From Whalleya microplaca (lineage: Eukaryota; Ascomycota; Sordariomycetes; Xylariales; Xylariaceae), in NCBI GenBank assembly GCA_022497155.1, contig MU385744.1:274277-338276 (forward strand): DNA of 64,000 nt. Direction: 5' to 3'. The position numbers were made by a program, and so were the translations under genes. Of the stretch, positions 36,296-48,677 are shown in pieces; position 1 is the first letter of the stretch; every line of letters starts with the position of its first letter. Under the pieces are notes generated by a model, which worked only from the letters and a program-made list of their open reading frames with translations, did no database searches and had not been told where the DNA came from.

Positions 36296-37981
36296 TCAAT
36301 TATCAATGTCCCACCTCCCCATCATCCTGCCCATCATGTGGCCAAGCCGAGAGACGCTGAGGAGGCGCCAGATGCGGTGTCTATTCTGCAGGCCGTCGGG
36401 CGCGGTAGCGAGGATGCCGTATTCCTCGAAGACATCCTCCTGCGCCAGTTGGCGGCACAGCAACTCCCAATCGCAATCATCCAGCGCAGACGCGATATCT
36501 CTCCCGCTCATGGACCGCGAGGTGCACTGGCCATTTAGGACTAGTTTGAGGTCTAAATCGAACAGCCATGGGATCAGTGAACCTGTGAAGAGCTTCTGCC
36601 GCCACCATGAGGACGGCAAGATGCGTGTGCAGACTAGCTCCCTCGGCTTCAGGTTGTCGAAGGGCTCGATGTGGCCAACGATAACGTCCTGGAGCTCAGT
36701 CGGCAGCTGCATGATGCGGGCGGCCAGGTGAGCCATCTCAGGCGTGGGCTGGGCTTCAGCATCAGGGATGCGCCGCAGCGAGCTGACGATAATGTGCGTG
36801 ACGTCATCACATTTGGTCGGGTTGGCCTCAAAGCGGCACAAGGTGGGATCCTCCCTAAGTCTTTCGGCATAGACCTTGAGATCATCGCACTTGAGGGTGC
36901 CGAAGTAGCCGTTCGGCTCCATGATAGGGCCCAGGGGTTTGTTTCTGCCGCCGATAGCAGAGGTCATGATGGCGCGCTTCGCCCAGATCTCATAAAGCTG
37001 GGCGATGCTTGAGGGTTCACCACCATCTGCGCTGCGAAAGTCTATTTTGAATTGGGCTTGGTACTTGCAGAAGATGTTGGCGATGTCGAAGCAGGCCTTG
37101 TGAATGGGAAGTACAATCTCGTCTATCTTGGTGCTGATGGACACGGGACCGCATCCCTTAGCCCGAAATCCGCTTGAGCCGCCGCGAAATGAAGTGACAG
37201 TCAGAACCTCGACCTTGGTGTTATCCTGGCTGTGGCTCGCCAAGTCTGTGGAAGACCCTCCGTTCCATTGGCTACAGTCGGGTTTGGCCGTGATCAGCAT
37301 AGGGTGCACTACTCGAAGTCAATAAATATCCATTTTTCAGATAATTGACAAGGCTCTCAGCCTTGTCATGTATCGGAATGTCCAACTTTGAAGTCGTACT
37401 CCAGAGACGGAGGTAGCTTCTAGGACATGGGAAAATGAGATAGGAAAGAAGGTAGAAAGGGCTCTGGAATACATACTCCAATCGCGCGAGGGTCGAGCCA
37501 GTGGACTCAATGCTGACGAAACCTACAAATGGACAAGTTAGACACATACCAAGGATATTATGGGAATAGGTGGGGCTGGTGACATTAAAGCTGAAGCAGG
37601 GCAAGGCTAAGGCGAACAGGTGCTTAAATAGGTAGGTAAGGTAGGTAGCAATTGCTTGACGGCGACTGCTGGCAGAAGTCGAGATGGCTGGATAGGACTT
37701 ACGGTTGGTTTGCAGATGCCGCCACACACAACACAAATCACTGCGCAGTTACGGTTAGGGCTTGTCCCTGCTCCTGGGTTTGCCGGCGGGTTTGCCGGCG
37801 GGTTTGCCGGCGGGTTTGCCGGTGGGTTCGCAGGTAGATTGGCCGCAGCTTGAAGAAGGAAGGCATTGTGGGCATTGTGCATGCCATAGGGTAAGCCATT
37901 GGGTAAGTTATTGGGCACGTTATTGAAGTTGTGCTGGCCGGCGTTACCGAACATGTTGACGACTGCTGCCCACGTCGCCAT
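36296..37981 (-). CDS. F-box-like fungal protein with N-terminal Asn/Pro-Ala repeat
   Basis: Proposed exons are 37981-37703, 37522-37477 and 37311-36296, giving about 446 residues. The start is Asn-rich, followed by a PANP tetrapeptide repeat (about residues 50-70) and a cluster of cysteines (NCAVICVVCGGICKPT), like the C-x2-C start of many large-family fungal F-box-like proteins. The spliced middle reads RDWIVHPMLITAKPDCSQW, a pattern common in that family, then LPIHKACFDIANIFC. The F-box-like segment LPTELQDVIVGHI lies at about 311-323 and precedes a Trp-rich region (SSWWRQKLFTGSLIPW). F-box proteins act as substrate adaptors of SCF ubiquitin ligases, but many members of this expanded fungal family have no known partner. 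The 46-base middle exon and the 165-bp second intron are the least certain parts. Confidence 0.65.
37776..37835 (-). repeat. 12-bp coding tandem repeat (PANP units)
   Basis: About five 12-base units encode Pro-Ala-Asn-Pro tetrapeptides in frame. The central copies are identical and the outer ones diverge, as expected for recent slippage. Confidence 0.85.
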
Positions 37982-39256
37982 CGCTTCTGGTGCGGAGCTT
38001 GTCCAGCGTTATTGTAGTTAGGGATGTGGTATATTCAGACTGGATTGATTCTTCAGAGGTGCTGCTGTCGTTGGTGGATGAAAAGGCGGAATCGAATGGT
38101 GGTCAATCAAGTATTGAATGGGATGGGAAACGATGTAGAAAGATGTAGGAGGAATTGCGGCGATCTGATTTGCGACCCGGCGATTCTAGTAGGAGAAAAC
38201 AGTAAAAGGTGCAAGTACAAATCGATTTTTTTTTGAGTTAGGAAAGAAGGGCGTGTGGCGGGGCGTGCACCCAATGAACAAGTAAAAATTGTCAGCTCTG
38301 GATTTAACGCGTGAGGTTCATCTGAACTTCTTCGGGTGAATGCCATTCCTAGGTAGTCCAGGTAGTGAATGGGAGGAAGGATAGGACAATTAGAGGAGTA
38401 TATAGTCAGGACTATGTCACGTTGTACATACCAAAGCAAACAGAGTACTTGAGGTAGGCTCCATAGGTAGAAGAACAACAACATGCAATGCATGAACGCT
38501 CTGCATCAGGCACCTTGGAGAAGTTACACAGCCAGCTCATTCAGGAAGTCTGTAGAACGACCCTCTTTGTGGCTGTATCGACTTGCGAGCCCGCTCAGAC
38601 GGCAAAAGAACCTTAAACAGCTGCCTTGAATGCTGGCTGGTGTTGCAAGTGTAGGTCCCTTGAACTGGCAGATCTGGGTATCAATTTAATACTACAGATC
38701 GAGACACGAGCTACTGTTGCTAAGAGACGGCTTAAATATGTATAGATAATTATGTAGGGACCTGGAACATCTAATATATCAAATCAGCGCAAAGTTATAT
38801 AAGATATCTTCCAATACCAAGTAGCAGAAGACTTGCTGAGGAAGTAGCATCACGAAGTTGGTAGTAGTAGCTTCCACCAGATTATCAAAGTCACCGAGGT
38901 ACTTCTACAACAAGAGATCAGATGATTACCTCTCCCTACCTAGATACCTATGCACACACAGCCTTTATTTAATGATATAAGCTTCAACAGAGGTATCAGT
39001 GGGTGGGAGAAGCTAAGATCTTACATCGCAAGGCGGGAATGATGAAACATACAATTTCTACTCGACGGTTCCAGATAGAGGAACACTGAAAATCTCAAGG
39101 GGGGTATCTAGCATACTGGTTAACCTAGGCCGGCCCACGAAAAACAAGACAGACAGACAGGTAGGCGAACGTGTGCCACGCAGAGTATATATATACACTT
39201 GCAAGCCCTCTCTCTCTCTCTGCCTGCGTGCGTGAAAACAAATATAGACAGCCAGA

Positions 39257-39302
<46 letters not shown>

Positions 39303-39426
39303 CCAAACGCCGACGCAACCTAACTCCAGGACCCCCTCCCTAACTTATATATAACCTCCGGTCCATTTAATACTAGCGCGCGAACAAGGTTTCCCTCCCG
39401 CGCGCGTACCCCAGCTAGTGATCTCG
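37982..39426. other. Intergenic region with (TC)n and (CA)n tracts
   Basis: About 1.4 kb covering the F-box gene promoter and the kinesin 3' flank. A TC run lies at 39208-39221 and a long CA run at 39259-39298. No supported gene; the open frame over the CA run is a repeat artefact. Confidence 0.6.
39259..39298. repeat. (CA)n microsatellite
   Basis: An almost uninterrupted CA dinucleotide tract of about 40 bases, some 130 bp beyond the kinesin-5 stop codon and so possibly in its 3' UTR, where it would read as (GU)n in the transcript. Confidence 0.9.
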
Positions 39427-42400
39427 CTAGTTCAGCCGCGGGCTCTTCCTCCTCGAAACGCTCTGCGAGAAGATCTCCCTGCCGCCCCCCGGAATGACGG
39501 TGGAGAGCAGCGGGATGTTCTCCCTGCCCTCGGCGGCGGCGCTGACCGGCTTCTTCGCGTGCGCCGCTTTGGAGGACCGCGTCGCCCGGGCGTTGCTCTT
39601 AGCCAGCAGCGGCATCGTGTGGTCCCTGTCCAGGTCCGCAGCAGTTACTCCGTTCATGAATGTGGTGGTGGTGGTGGTGGCCGCTCCCGGTTCAAGGCTG
39701 GCACTAAAACCGTGGATGGTGGCATTAGCGCGCGGGTCCAAATTGAACGTGCTAGTGGTGGTGGTGGTGGTGTTGAGATTTGGGTGTACCTCACGGAGAC
39801 TCATGGACATCGGATTCTGGTCGCGGTCCGAGAGCGGGAGTGGCAGCAGCAGCTTGGAGGAGGACTCCGACGCGTAGCGCCGCGACGGCGACCGGTTCTC
39901 CTGCAGCGTCGGGTCCGCGTCGGTGAATATCTTGGCCTTGTTGGGCGAGGGCTCGCCGTTCAGCTTTCGCAGGAGCGCCTCGTGCGCCTCCGTGCGCGGC
40001 AGGTCTCTGGGGTAGTCGTAGGCGATCTTCTTAGGTGTCTCTCCGGTGGGCTGGTATTCTTGCAGCACGGTGTTGTTGATGTCTTCTCGAAGGTCCGCCA
40101 GGGGCTGGCATACGTTCTCCGGCAATGGCTCTAAGGCGCCTCGAGCAGTCGTAATATCCGTGTCCATCTCTGAGCCGAGCTCCTGGACCCTGGAACACGT
40201 AGTCTTGAAGTGGCCCCCGATGTTTGCATATGAATCTTCGACGGTACTAGATAGATCTTGCAGGGAGTTCGAATGTTGGTCATGGTGCTGTGCGTTTTGC
40301 GAACGGGCGCGGCGCACAAAGTCATCCAAGGATGTCATCTGTTCGTCAAGATCTCTCATCTGTTCGTCAACCACGCGTACTGTTTCTGCGTGGACTGACT
40401 TCGTGGTACCCTGGATGGAGGTGCTGTGTTTGTTTGCGGCCTATCGTTTGGTTAGTACTACTTCAGGCAAAAATTGGGCGAGGCGTCTTACCGTCCAGTC
40501 ATCCTTCAGCCTTGTTTTCAACGTCTCACGCGAGTTGGTGACCTCGTTGACTAGCTGGTCTTCCTTCTCATCCCAGCTGTCCATTCCCTGGGAAAACTGC
40601 ACCATACTGCCAGAAAACGCGGTGTTATTCATCTGTATACTCTGCTGGATGGAGGCTGCCTTATTAGCTAAGCGAGACTCCTGAACCTCAGCTTGGGAGT
40701 TGACTAGAGCACTTATTTGCGCCAAAAGGTGTCGCCGCTCCTCGGCAGCTTGCTGTCTTTCCTCGTTGACCACCTCCTGTATTTGTGATGCGATGGTAGC
40801 ATTAGTCTGGATGATGGTATTACTTGCACCGTGGAGCTGTTGTCTGAGGTTGTCGGACTCCTTCCTTTGAGAGGTGATGTGCTTCAACAGCTCTTCGAAG
40901 ATAGATTTGAAATCTTTACCAAGCGACGAGTACGACGTGTGAAGCTGGTTATGAAAAGTGCCAAGTTCGCTCAGAACATCTTGTGCAATCCTCTCGGCCG
41001 CCGCTGCGATGGCTTGAAGGCTTTCGCCTACTCTTTCCTTGATGTTGTCTCGGACCTCCTTAATCTCCTCGAGAACCTCGTCCATCTCTTCTTTCGACTG
41101 TTGCTTTTGCTCCATAAGCTCCTTCTTAGACTGAGCAAAGAGCTCTAGGTTCTGGTCTAGGAATGACTGCGTAGACGAAAGTTTCTGTAGCTCCCCTTGC
41201 ACAAAAGACTGCATGCGTTCCGAAATGCTCGCTATGTGGTTTTGCTGCTCATTTCTGAACTCCTCCACACGGCTCTCTACCATAGAAGTGACATCAGACA
41301 CTTCTTCCTGAGCGGACCCCCAGTTGCTTCGGTTCAACAACTGTAGATCAGACTTTCTCTTGCTCTTGGCGTAGAACCCTCCAACGTCTTTGACAGTCTT
41401 TTGCAGAGTATTGATAAGCTCGTGACCAACAACATGCATCTGCTCTTCGGTTTTTTGGTGTGCCTTGCGTAGGTGGGTCTCTTCGGCCAGAGTCTTCCGA
41501 GTTGCTTCAAGGACAAGCTCCGTTTGGTCTAGGACGCCCTTGGTCTCATCTAGCTGTGACCTGGTGGCTTCGTGATCCTTTTTTATTCCCATGAAACTTG
41601 AAGTCAGAGAAAAGAGCTCTTGCACTTTGTTCCTTAGGTTGGATTCGAGGGTCTCGATCCGTGCAGCCTTTTCCTCGTTCTGGATCCTCCGAGATTCGCT
41701 CTCAACCGTCATTTCTTCATAGCTTTCATTAGTCAGGTAGACGCCATTTCGTTGTCTGGTAGCGATCAATTCGCTTTTGAGTCGCTCAATTTCATGAGTA
41801 AACTCCCTGAGTAAGGTCTTCTTGTTGATAAGCTGGTTGACCTGCGGCTTGTTACGTATGTTCTTCGCTCTGAAGGCGTAGTCGAGGGTCGAAATAGTCT
41901 CCTCGAGGTTACTCTTTGCTGGCGAGACAGTTGCAATAATACAAGTCTTTGTCCGACCACCGAGAGAATCTTGGAGTAATCGGGTCAGTTTGGATTCCCG
42001 GTAAGGGATATGTGAGCCGCGGTCGACGAGCGCATTGATGACTCGTCCTAGAGTAAGCAGACTCTTGTTGATCAGGCCAGCCTCTGCGGCTCTCTTGTTC
42101 TCTGCTCCGGAACGCTGAATATTTTCACTTCCCGCAAGATCAACCAGGTTCAGCTTTCCGGCACTGACGTAGTCCTCTCCGTCCTCTCCGGTCCGTTTGA
42201 CACAGGCAGTAATGGTAAATACGGTATGACTTCGACTACTCAGATCATTGCATTTGGTTGCCGCTACCTGTCGCTTCAAACTGCCGTCTTGTAGGAGCTT
42301 AATGCCTTCTGTGGCATTCTTGATATGCGATTCCTCCATACCCTGGACCACGGTAGTAGAGTGGCCTTTCCGGGAGTTGTCATCGAATATCTTCAATTTG

Positions 42401-43203
42401 GCGTTCTCTTCGCCTGAGATCAGATCCCGAAGTTCCTCGTTATATAGCTCAATGAAGGAGCACTTGACAAAGCTTTCGGTGTCATCCATATCCAGCTTGT
42501 TGAATAGCGAATGCAGAACCCGAGGAATAATGCCGGCGGCATCGGACAGGAGGCCGAGGGTATTTGTCATGTCTCCTGACATGGTGTATGTTTTGCCAGT
42601 ACCTGTCTGGCCGTATGCAAATATAGTGCAGTTATAACCGCCAAGCATCTGTCTCACGGTCAGCTATTTTCCCAATCGAACAAGGCCCAGCTGACGTACC
42701 TCTTCTAGAATGGGCTTGACTACATCGTCGTAGATCATACTTTGGTCCGCGGCCTGGGAAAAGACGCGGTCGAAGTTATAGGTTTTATTGCTTAGGGAGT
42801 TAGGGCCCATGGAAAGCTCGACCAGCTTTCCCTTGACGCCCTCGGCCGAGACGACTACGGCGCTGTTTTCTCGCACTTCCCGCTCATTGCGTCCTCTACA
42901 CCGTACAACAACAGTAATATTGGTCTCCTCGCCCACCTCCACCTCATAATCGCGGTCTTTGCGCTTGGTTCCGGTGGTAGTGGTGGAGGAAAGTGACTCG
43001 GCGGGCGAGGGAGCGGCGGTACGGTCAATTCTGGCGGCAGCAACGGCGTGATGTTGAGCTGGCCGTCTCAGCGATGACATTCGATTCGCGGGTGGCTGAA
43101 TTCTAGAGCCGGTGCCGGTGCCGGTGCCAGTGCGTCCGGCAGCAGCAGATCGGGTGCTGGAAGCCATGGAGGGCCTCCCGCTCCTATTCGAGCGACCCTG
43201 CAT
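39427..43203 (-). CDS. bimC: Kinesin-5 (BimC/Eg5/Cut7) bipolar spindle motor
   Basis: Exons are 43203-42700, 42648-40492 and 40440-39427, all in phase 0, giving about 1224 residues; intron 2 has a TACTAACC branch site. A basic, Gly/Thr-rich head extension precedes the motor core. The core shows the P-loop GQTGTGKT (about 181-188), switch I NDLSSRSH and switch II DLAGSE, then the kinesin-5 neck-linker region. A long coiled coil follows to about residue 1000. The tail holds the BimC box TGETPKKIAYDYP, with the predicted CDK1 site at about T1022. Runs of Thr codons (GGT repeats on the plus strand) and a Lys/Arg-rich end KSPRLN follow. Kinesin-5 tetramers slide antiparallel spindle microtubules apart and are normally essential for spindle pole separation. 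An ATG at residue 13 is an alternative start. Confidence 0.95.
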
Positions 43204-44009
43204 TTTGGCGGTAGTTCGATGCAGACCTAGATGGTGTTGTTGCTCTTAGGATTGGCGAATAACAACAGGCTCGCAAATCAGAGCGAGACGAAGATAATAG
43301 ACACGGCAAGTTGGTGGGTGAAGAGCTCATCAATTCAAGGGTAATTTGGAATTAGGTTAGGATCACAGCATCTGACGTCCGCACGGATATTCGATACGAG
43401 AAATTGTGTATTAGAGACTTGTGGAGTTGATAGATAGGCAATCTGCAGAGCGAAAAGACGCGACAGGGGAAGACCCGCTAATATCATCAACAGAAGGTGT
43501 CGATGGTTGCCCTGGGCAACGTTGCCTACATGTGCCGATATCGATAAGCGCCTACCCAACTATCTTATCTAACTATCTTATCTAGGTAGGTATGTATGTA
43601 CAACTGTATGTATGTACATAGGTACAGCCAGCCCGCCAACATGGGGTGAAGCTAGGTGGGCAGGTTGCTGGCTTGCGCCTTGCGATAGTCCCTTATCAAA
43701 TGACGTCTCAGCATCTGACACCTACAAATCAGCCCCGCGCTCCAAATGACCCTTCCGTCGAACTTTATTAGCTAATAACCGACTTTGGACAGCAGGCAAC
43801 AAATGTGAGGTATGCTTATTTCTCCTCAACATTAGATATTCTTCCCACTGCAAGCATTGAGTTGTCCACAACCTGGTTTGTTGTCTATGTATTCAACTAC
43901 CCAGCTCCGCTTGACTTACACGAGAGCTCTCCAACCAGCTCTGCAACCGACGGTATAGCTTTGCTTCAGTTCATCTGGGAGATAGAGCCAGCCTTGGCTC
44001 ACTTGCACA
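43204..44009. promoter_or_regulatory. Divergent promoter region of kinesin-5 and the PHAF1-like gene
   Basis: About 800 bp between the two start codons. It has TATCTTATCTAAC direct repeats (about 43561-43583) and TATGTATGTACA-type repeats to 43626. A short frame at 43805-44065 overlaps the next gene's first exon and is not called. Confidence 0.55.
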
Positions 44010-45676
44010 ATGTCTCTCTTCACTGCCACTCTCCATCCCAATGTTGGTCTAGGTTTCCTCGGTAAGTACCCAAGATCCTGATAGTCATAGCCGGGAAAAC
44101 TGCCCAACATCGCTGACTCTTGATCTTACGAACTCTAGTACTCGGAGCATCGCTACACGACACCCTGACGCGTCTGAAGGCCGAGCCTCAACGCTTCCCC
44201 AAACTCGACCTCGTCTACTCTCCAACTGAGCCCATTACAGAGCCCGTCATCCTCACACTCGCTGCGAATGGCATAAGATTACGCTTCGATGGCCCCGAGC
44301 AGCGACTCCGCCTCATCGAAATCATCGATTTCACCAAGAACCGTATCACCTATCAAGACAAGGATATTGTCAAACCGGCTAATGCCCAGGGTATCCTAGG
44401 GTCTCCAAAATCGGGTGGAGATGCTGTGGTCGGCCCGGCTTTCAAAACCGTCTATCACCGGTTGTTTGGTCCGACGTATGCTGGCGAGTACATACCTCCT
44501 CCCCAAGGCAGTGGGAGTGGGAATGGGAATGGAGTGGGAACATACATCTTGTCGTATCCCGGCGTAGCCTTCAGTTTTCCCTTGCAGCAATCAGCGTATT
44601 CTCCAGACAAGGACGTGGTGTCTTTGTTATCCTCATCAGCAAGCCAAACGGCCACCTCCGTGGCCGTGTTCAGTGGCAAGTCTTGGGCTCATGCGCGAGA
44701 CACACTATGGACAGAACTTCTTCCCAGTGTCAAGTCGACCTTCCTATTTAACAAAAACAAGGAAGTCGTCCCCGATGAGATATCGTTGATCAAGATCCAC
44801 GGCGGTGGCAGGCTTCAGTTGTTCAAGAAGTGGACTAATTCTTCGGTATGGATCAATCTCGGAGAGACCACGCCACAAGACCTGGTAGCAGAAATCGGCC
44901 CCCCTGATGCCATCTACCGTAAAAATGACCAGAGGATGTATATCCACAAAACTCGCACTGCGAGCAATAGCAGATCGAGATCAAGTGTTGGCGATTACAG
45001 ACGTCCGGATGATCTCACCGACACCGATCAGTCATCAACTCATACTACCGGGTCCGATGACTCGGAAGATGAGGCTATTGAAGACGAAATGATTGGGAAC
45101 GTCTCGGGCGAATGCTTCTATAACTACTTCTATCTAGGATTCGATGTCTTAGTGTCGCCTCCCCAACCTGCGTCCCGTACACCGCCATCGCAAGTGGCCG
45201 CACTCAAGGACAAGCAGGTTCCCGGTGAGAAAGCCTTCAAGAACAACTCACCGGATCGACTGGTGGCTACCAAGCTCGTCTTACACGCAAATGTGCCCGG
45301 CTCATACCCATTCAACCGGCACCGCCGCAGTCGTTGGGAGATCGAGTATCTCGCAACCGACAGGGCGGACGACGTCATCAATTCCGAGACCCCCTTCGAC
45401 GCTATCGAAGAACGACTGAGGGAGGAATGGAAGAGCACGTATCTATCCGAAGACGACGCGAAGAAACGCCAAAGAGGCATGGTCTTAAACAGGGGATGGG
45501 GTAACAGCCCAGGAAGCAGCTGCGAGTTCCTAGGAGGCTGGGAGGACAGCAGCGGTGGCGTTGCCGCGAAGAAGTTCGATGGCAGCGAGGACTCGACCAC
45601 CACGCTGTACGGATTTCCGGGGTTGGTCTTCGAGGTGCTGAAGAATGGCTACGTGAGTGCCGTTACCGTGTACTGA
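44010..45676 (+). CDS. PHAF1 / UPF0183 family protein
   Basis: Exon 1 is 44010-44061 and exon 2 is 44139-45676, with a 77-bp intron, giving about 529 residues. The rebuilt N-terminus MSLFTATLHPNVGLGFLVLG and the following SLHDTLTRLK are the hallmark start of the UPF0183 (human C16orf70/PHAF1) family. Further conserved features are an FDGPEQRLRLIEI strand, YPGVAFSFP, a GPPDAIYRK block with MYIHK, and FYNYFYLGFDVLV. A Ser/Asp/Glu-rich insert of about 50 residues separates the last two. The C-terminus YGFPGLVFEVLKNGYVSAVTVY also matches the family end. The mammalian protein is reported to associate with autophagic membranes and phosphoinositides; the fungal role is not established. A Gly/Asn dipeptide run near residue 130 is a local low-complexity insertion. 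Confidence 0.88.
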
Positions 45677-47971
45677 GTTTCTGAGCATTGGAGTTGTGGT
45701 GATTTTACTTGCTTGCATGAGGGAAACGGTTGGGATAGGGATCGGGAGCCAGACTGGAGGGACTACATGTACTGCATTAGTGATCGTCATTCTTCCTGAG
45801 TTGGGGTTAAATATCAATTAGTCTGAGCTTTGCTTACTTGCAAGAAAATGCTTCTTAATCTGCCGGGGATAATGTCAAGTCCATACATGTAATACCTGCC
45901 CTTATAGTACGATTGAAGGCTTACATCCCTTGGTTCATTATGTAGGTACTTGTTATCCGTGTTTCTAGTGGCAGTGGCTTCAAGGCCTTCAAACCCTGGA
46001 TATCATCATACCCAACAGTTACCCATGGGCTTCACCAGGATTGCTATTATCCTGTCAGGTTGAGATATTCATGATATAATTGTCCTTTGATGTAATACGA
46101 ACACTCATATTCCTAGAATTGAGAACGCCCATTAGATGACATGGCCGAATGCGTATAATAGGTAGGGAAAAGATATATCACAGTTCTAACGTGCAGTCTA
46201 TGTCCTGTAATCGCCGTACTTATCTACCTACGTTGACCCCTCTCAAGCATCATCGCCGCATCCAACACCATCCTACCATCCTACCATACAAGATCCAGCC
46301 ATGGTTTGTAGCCCTGACACTCTGGTCCGTATCAATCCTGATGCTACGTGGCATTCTCGGTACCCTCCGCAGTAATGTCCCGCCATTCTAGGTACGCCAC
46401 CCGTAACCTGATGTTAGCATCTACCTGCAGATTCCCCGCTGTTCCCGTTGCCGCTTCCGCTACCGCTACCGTTCCCGTTCTCGCCCACCGAATACCGCTT
46501 GCCCTCAATGACCGACCTATTGGCGCCTGTCCACGAACACGGGAACGCGAACACCGCACCATTACGAGGCGGTAGGCATATTTTTTAATAGCCAATCCGG
46601 TAGACCACTATATTCCAATCCCATTCATACCAGACATCACCAAAGGAAAACCAACAATGCCGGTAGCTCTACGACGAGCTTCAAAAGCCTTTCCTGCCGA
46701 ATATAGGTAGACATCCTATGGAAAGGGAGAGCTTGCCCCTGGTGGCTAGATGGGAAATAAATCATACTACTGTGTAGATCCTGGGTACTCTGACATTTGC
46801 AAACGTAGCGCACTCTCACGACTAATCATATGGCATTTTCTCGCCACCTAACACCGCAGGCAATAGAAGTTGGAGATCTTTAGTCTCGTACTACATGATA
46901 CTACTAGTTCATATTAAATTCCCTTAGCTATCTCTACGGATAAGCGCTCACGGCATGGCTCGTTTGGGTGATCTAGTATTCCGTATAGTGGTATTCTGTA
47001 TTCATAAGATCAGTATATGGTATACAAGTAGTTCAGTAGTAGTCGTTATACTTGCTGTGGCTCTCAAATAACCTTTGTCATCAATATTGGCCGAGGCTAA
47101 ACGATAAAGCCATTGTAGCACCACCGAAAACGGTTTACAGCAATCAAATAGCTTTCAACTGAGACATGGTATCCAATTTAGATTACTTACGTTTCCCATA
47201 ACCAGTACTAGCATTGGTGATTCTGTTTTCAGATATTTATATCCCCATTACTACTCCGTACTGTGTACTAGAACGGAACTGAACTGCGGAAATAAATGTC
47301 TTGCCGCGGCCGTTCAGATCTTGGGACGAGCTGGTAATGCTGTGCGTTTTATACCACCTGATATTCTAATCCATTAAGCCGAATTATCTTAACGGCACTT
47401 TCTCCTCTTTTAGATACAGCAGGATCCCACTCCGCTGTTTCTTACGTAAAAAGCATACATTCCAAAGATGTACTTAGGCAAGCTACACGAGCCCGGGATG
47501 GCATTTTGTTCTGCACAGCAATAAGAACAGCATCCCCCAGAGTTTCATTTATCCAAGTATTGACACGAAAGCACAATAGAATAAGATGTAATGGCACAGC
47601 TCTCGTACCATCGAAACTCAACCTGACTACCACCATAAATATCTTCAGGCTTCCCGGTAACCATGCGGAGTAATATGCTTATTCGCGTAAGCGATTGCAT
47701 ATATGACTTCTTAGCTCACACCTCCAAAATATAGAAGTTATACTAGTCTATCAAAAGCTTCCAATAGCCCGCTCAGATTTGACCACATACAGAAGACCTC
47801 TGGACAAAGCTCTAAACAAGGAACGATTTATAGCTGGCATCCCCCATACCTCTTACTGCAATGGCTACCGCATTAATTATGCCCAGCGTTTAGCATTAAT
47901 AACCTGAGTCTCGATTCTGGTCTTCTACTGCATATAGACATTGACAATTTTGAAATATACATGGATTTTGG

Positions 47972-48000
47972 GTGTCATAATAATTACTATTAGGGAAGTA
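47972..48000 (+). repeat. Dispersed 29-bp repeat, copy 2
   Basis: Matches 557-585 except for four transitions; it lies about 470 bp upstream of the LTR-like segment. Confidence 0.45.
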
Positions 48001-48473
48001 CCATCCCTAGAGCATAAGTAGGGCCTCGCCCATTTTATATAGCCACCAGTGTAAGGTGATACCAGCGACCCTATCTAATAGACAATATTGTAGTATTAAA
48101 CAAGTGCTTAGCCCTACAGGTAGTCCGGGAAGCCCAAGTGTGGTAGATCATTTCACTGGTGGTATCTACATACCGAGATGTGGCTGTTCTCTTTTTGCGA
48201 GAGAAGATAGAGGCTTGCTCGCAGTTTCAGAACACATCAGACAGTTGTATACATAAGGAGATCCCAAGTCCTGCCTACAATCTAGAAGAGATCATTGCTA
48301 ACGACTGGATACTTGGCTGCTCCCTATATAAAAAGAAGTATAAATTCTACGCGAGTCTTATAGCCTATGTATTTCATGGCGTTTGCTTATATCCGTCTTT
48401 AAACCTAGTGCTATAAAAAAATATCGACTGGGTCTATTACATTAATTATTAGAATTCATGGAATATGGAAAAG

Positions 48474-48677
48474 TGTTAATTTATCGTCCTCTGTCCGTGA
48501 CTATGTCCAGGGCCGGATAGCTCTTGAACTAGGGGCCCTCAGTGCTGAGGTAATGTCAGGGTTCTTTGTTAGGTTCATGTATATAAAGGTTGTTCGACGA
48601 ACAACCATTTAGTTAGATCTTCGTGCAACAACTGTGTTGTCTTGCTACCTTATACATTTATCTCATGACAAGTAACA
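48474..48677 (+). mobile_element. Possible degenerate solo LTR
   Basis: This 204-bp segment starts TGTTA and ends TAACA, the inverted TG...CA termini expected of an LTR. It contains a TATA-like box (TATATAAAG, about 48580-48588) directly followed by a perfect 19-bp hairpin (48588-48606) and a second small palindrome (48628-48640). I found no matching 5-bp target duplication (flanks AAAAG and TTCTT) and no second copy in the window, so the call is tentative. Confidence 0.25.
48588..48606. repeat. Perfect 9-bp inverted repeat with a 1-base centre
   Basis: GGTTGTTCG and CGAACAACC flank a single A. It begins right after a TATA-like TATATAAA, so if transcribed it would sit at or near the start of an RNA. 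Confidence 0.75.

Noticed and set aside
39058..39318. Minus-strand frame over the CA tract
   Set aside because: The peptide is alternating Cys/Val from the dinucleotide repeat, not a gene.
46344..46595. Minus-strand frame over a CCGCTACC-type repeat
   Set aside because: The apparent Ala/Val/Gly repeat comes from a short tandem repeat; no start context or partner exon.
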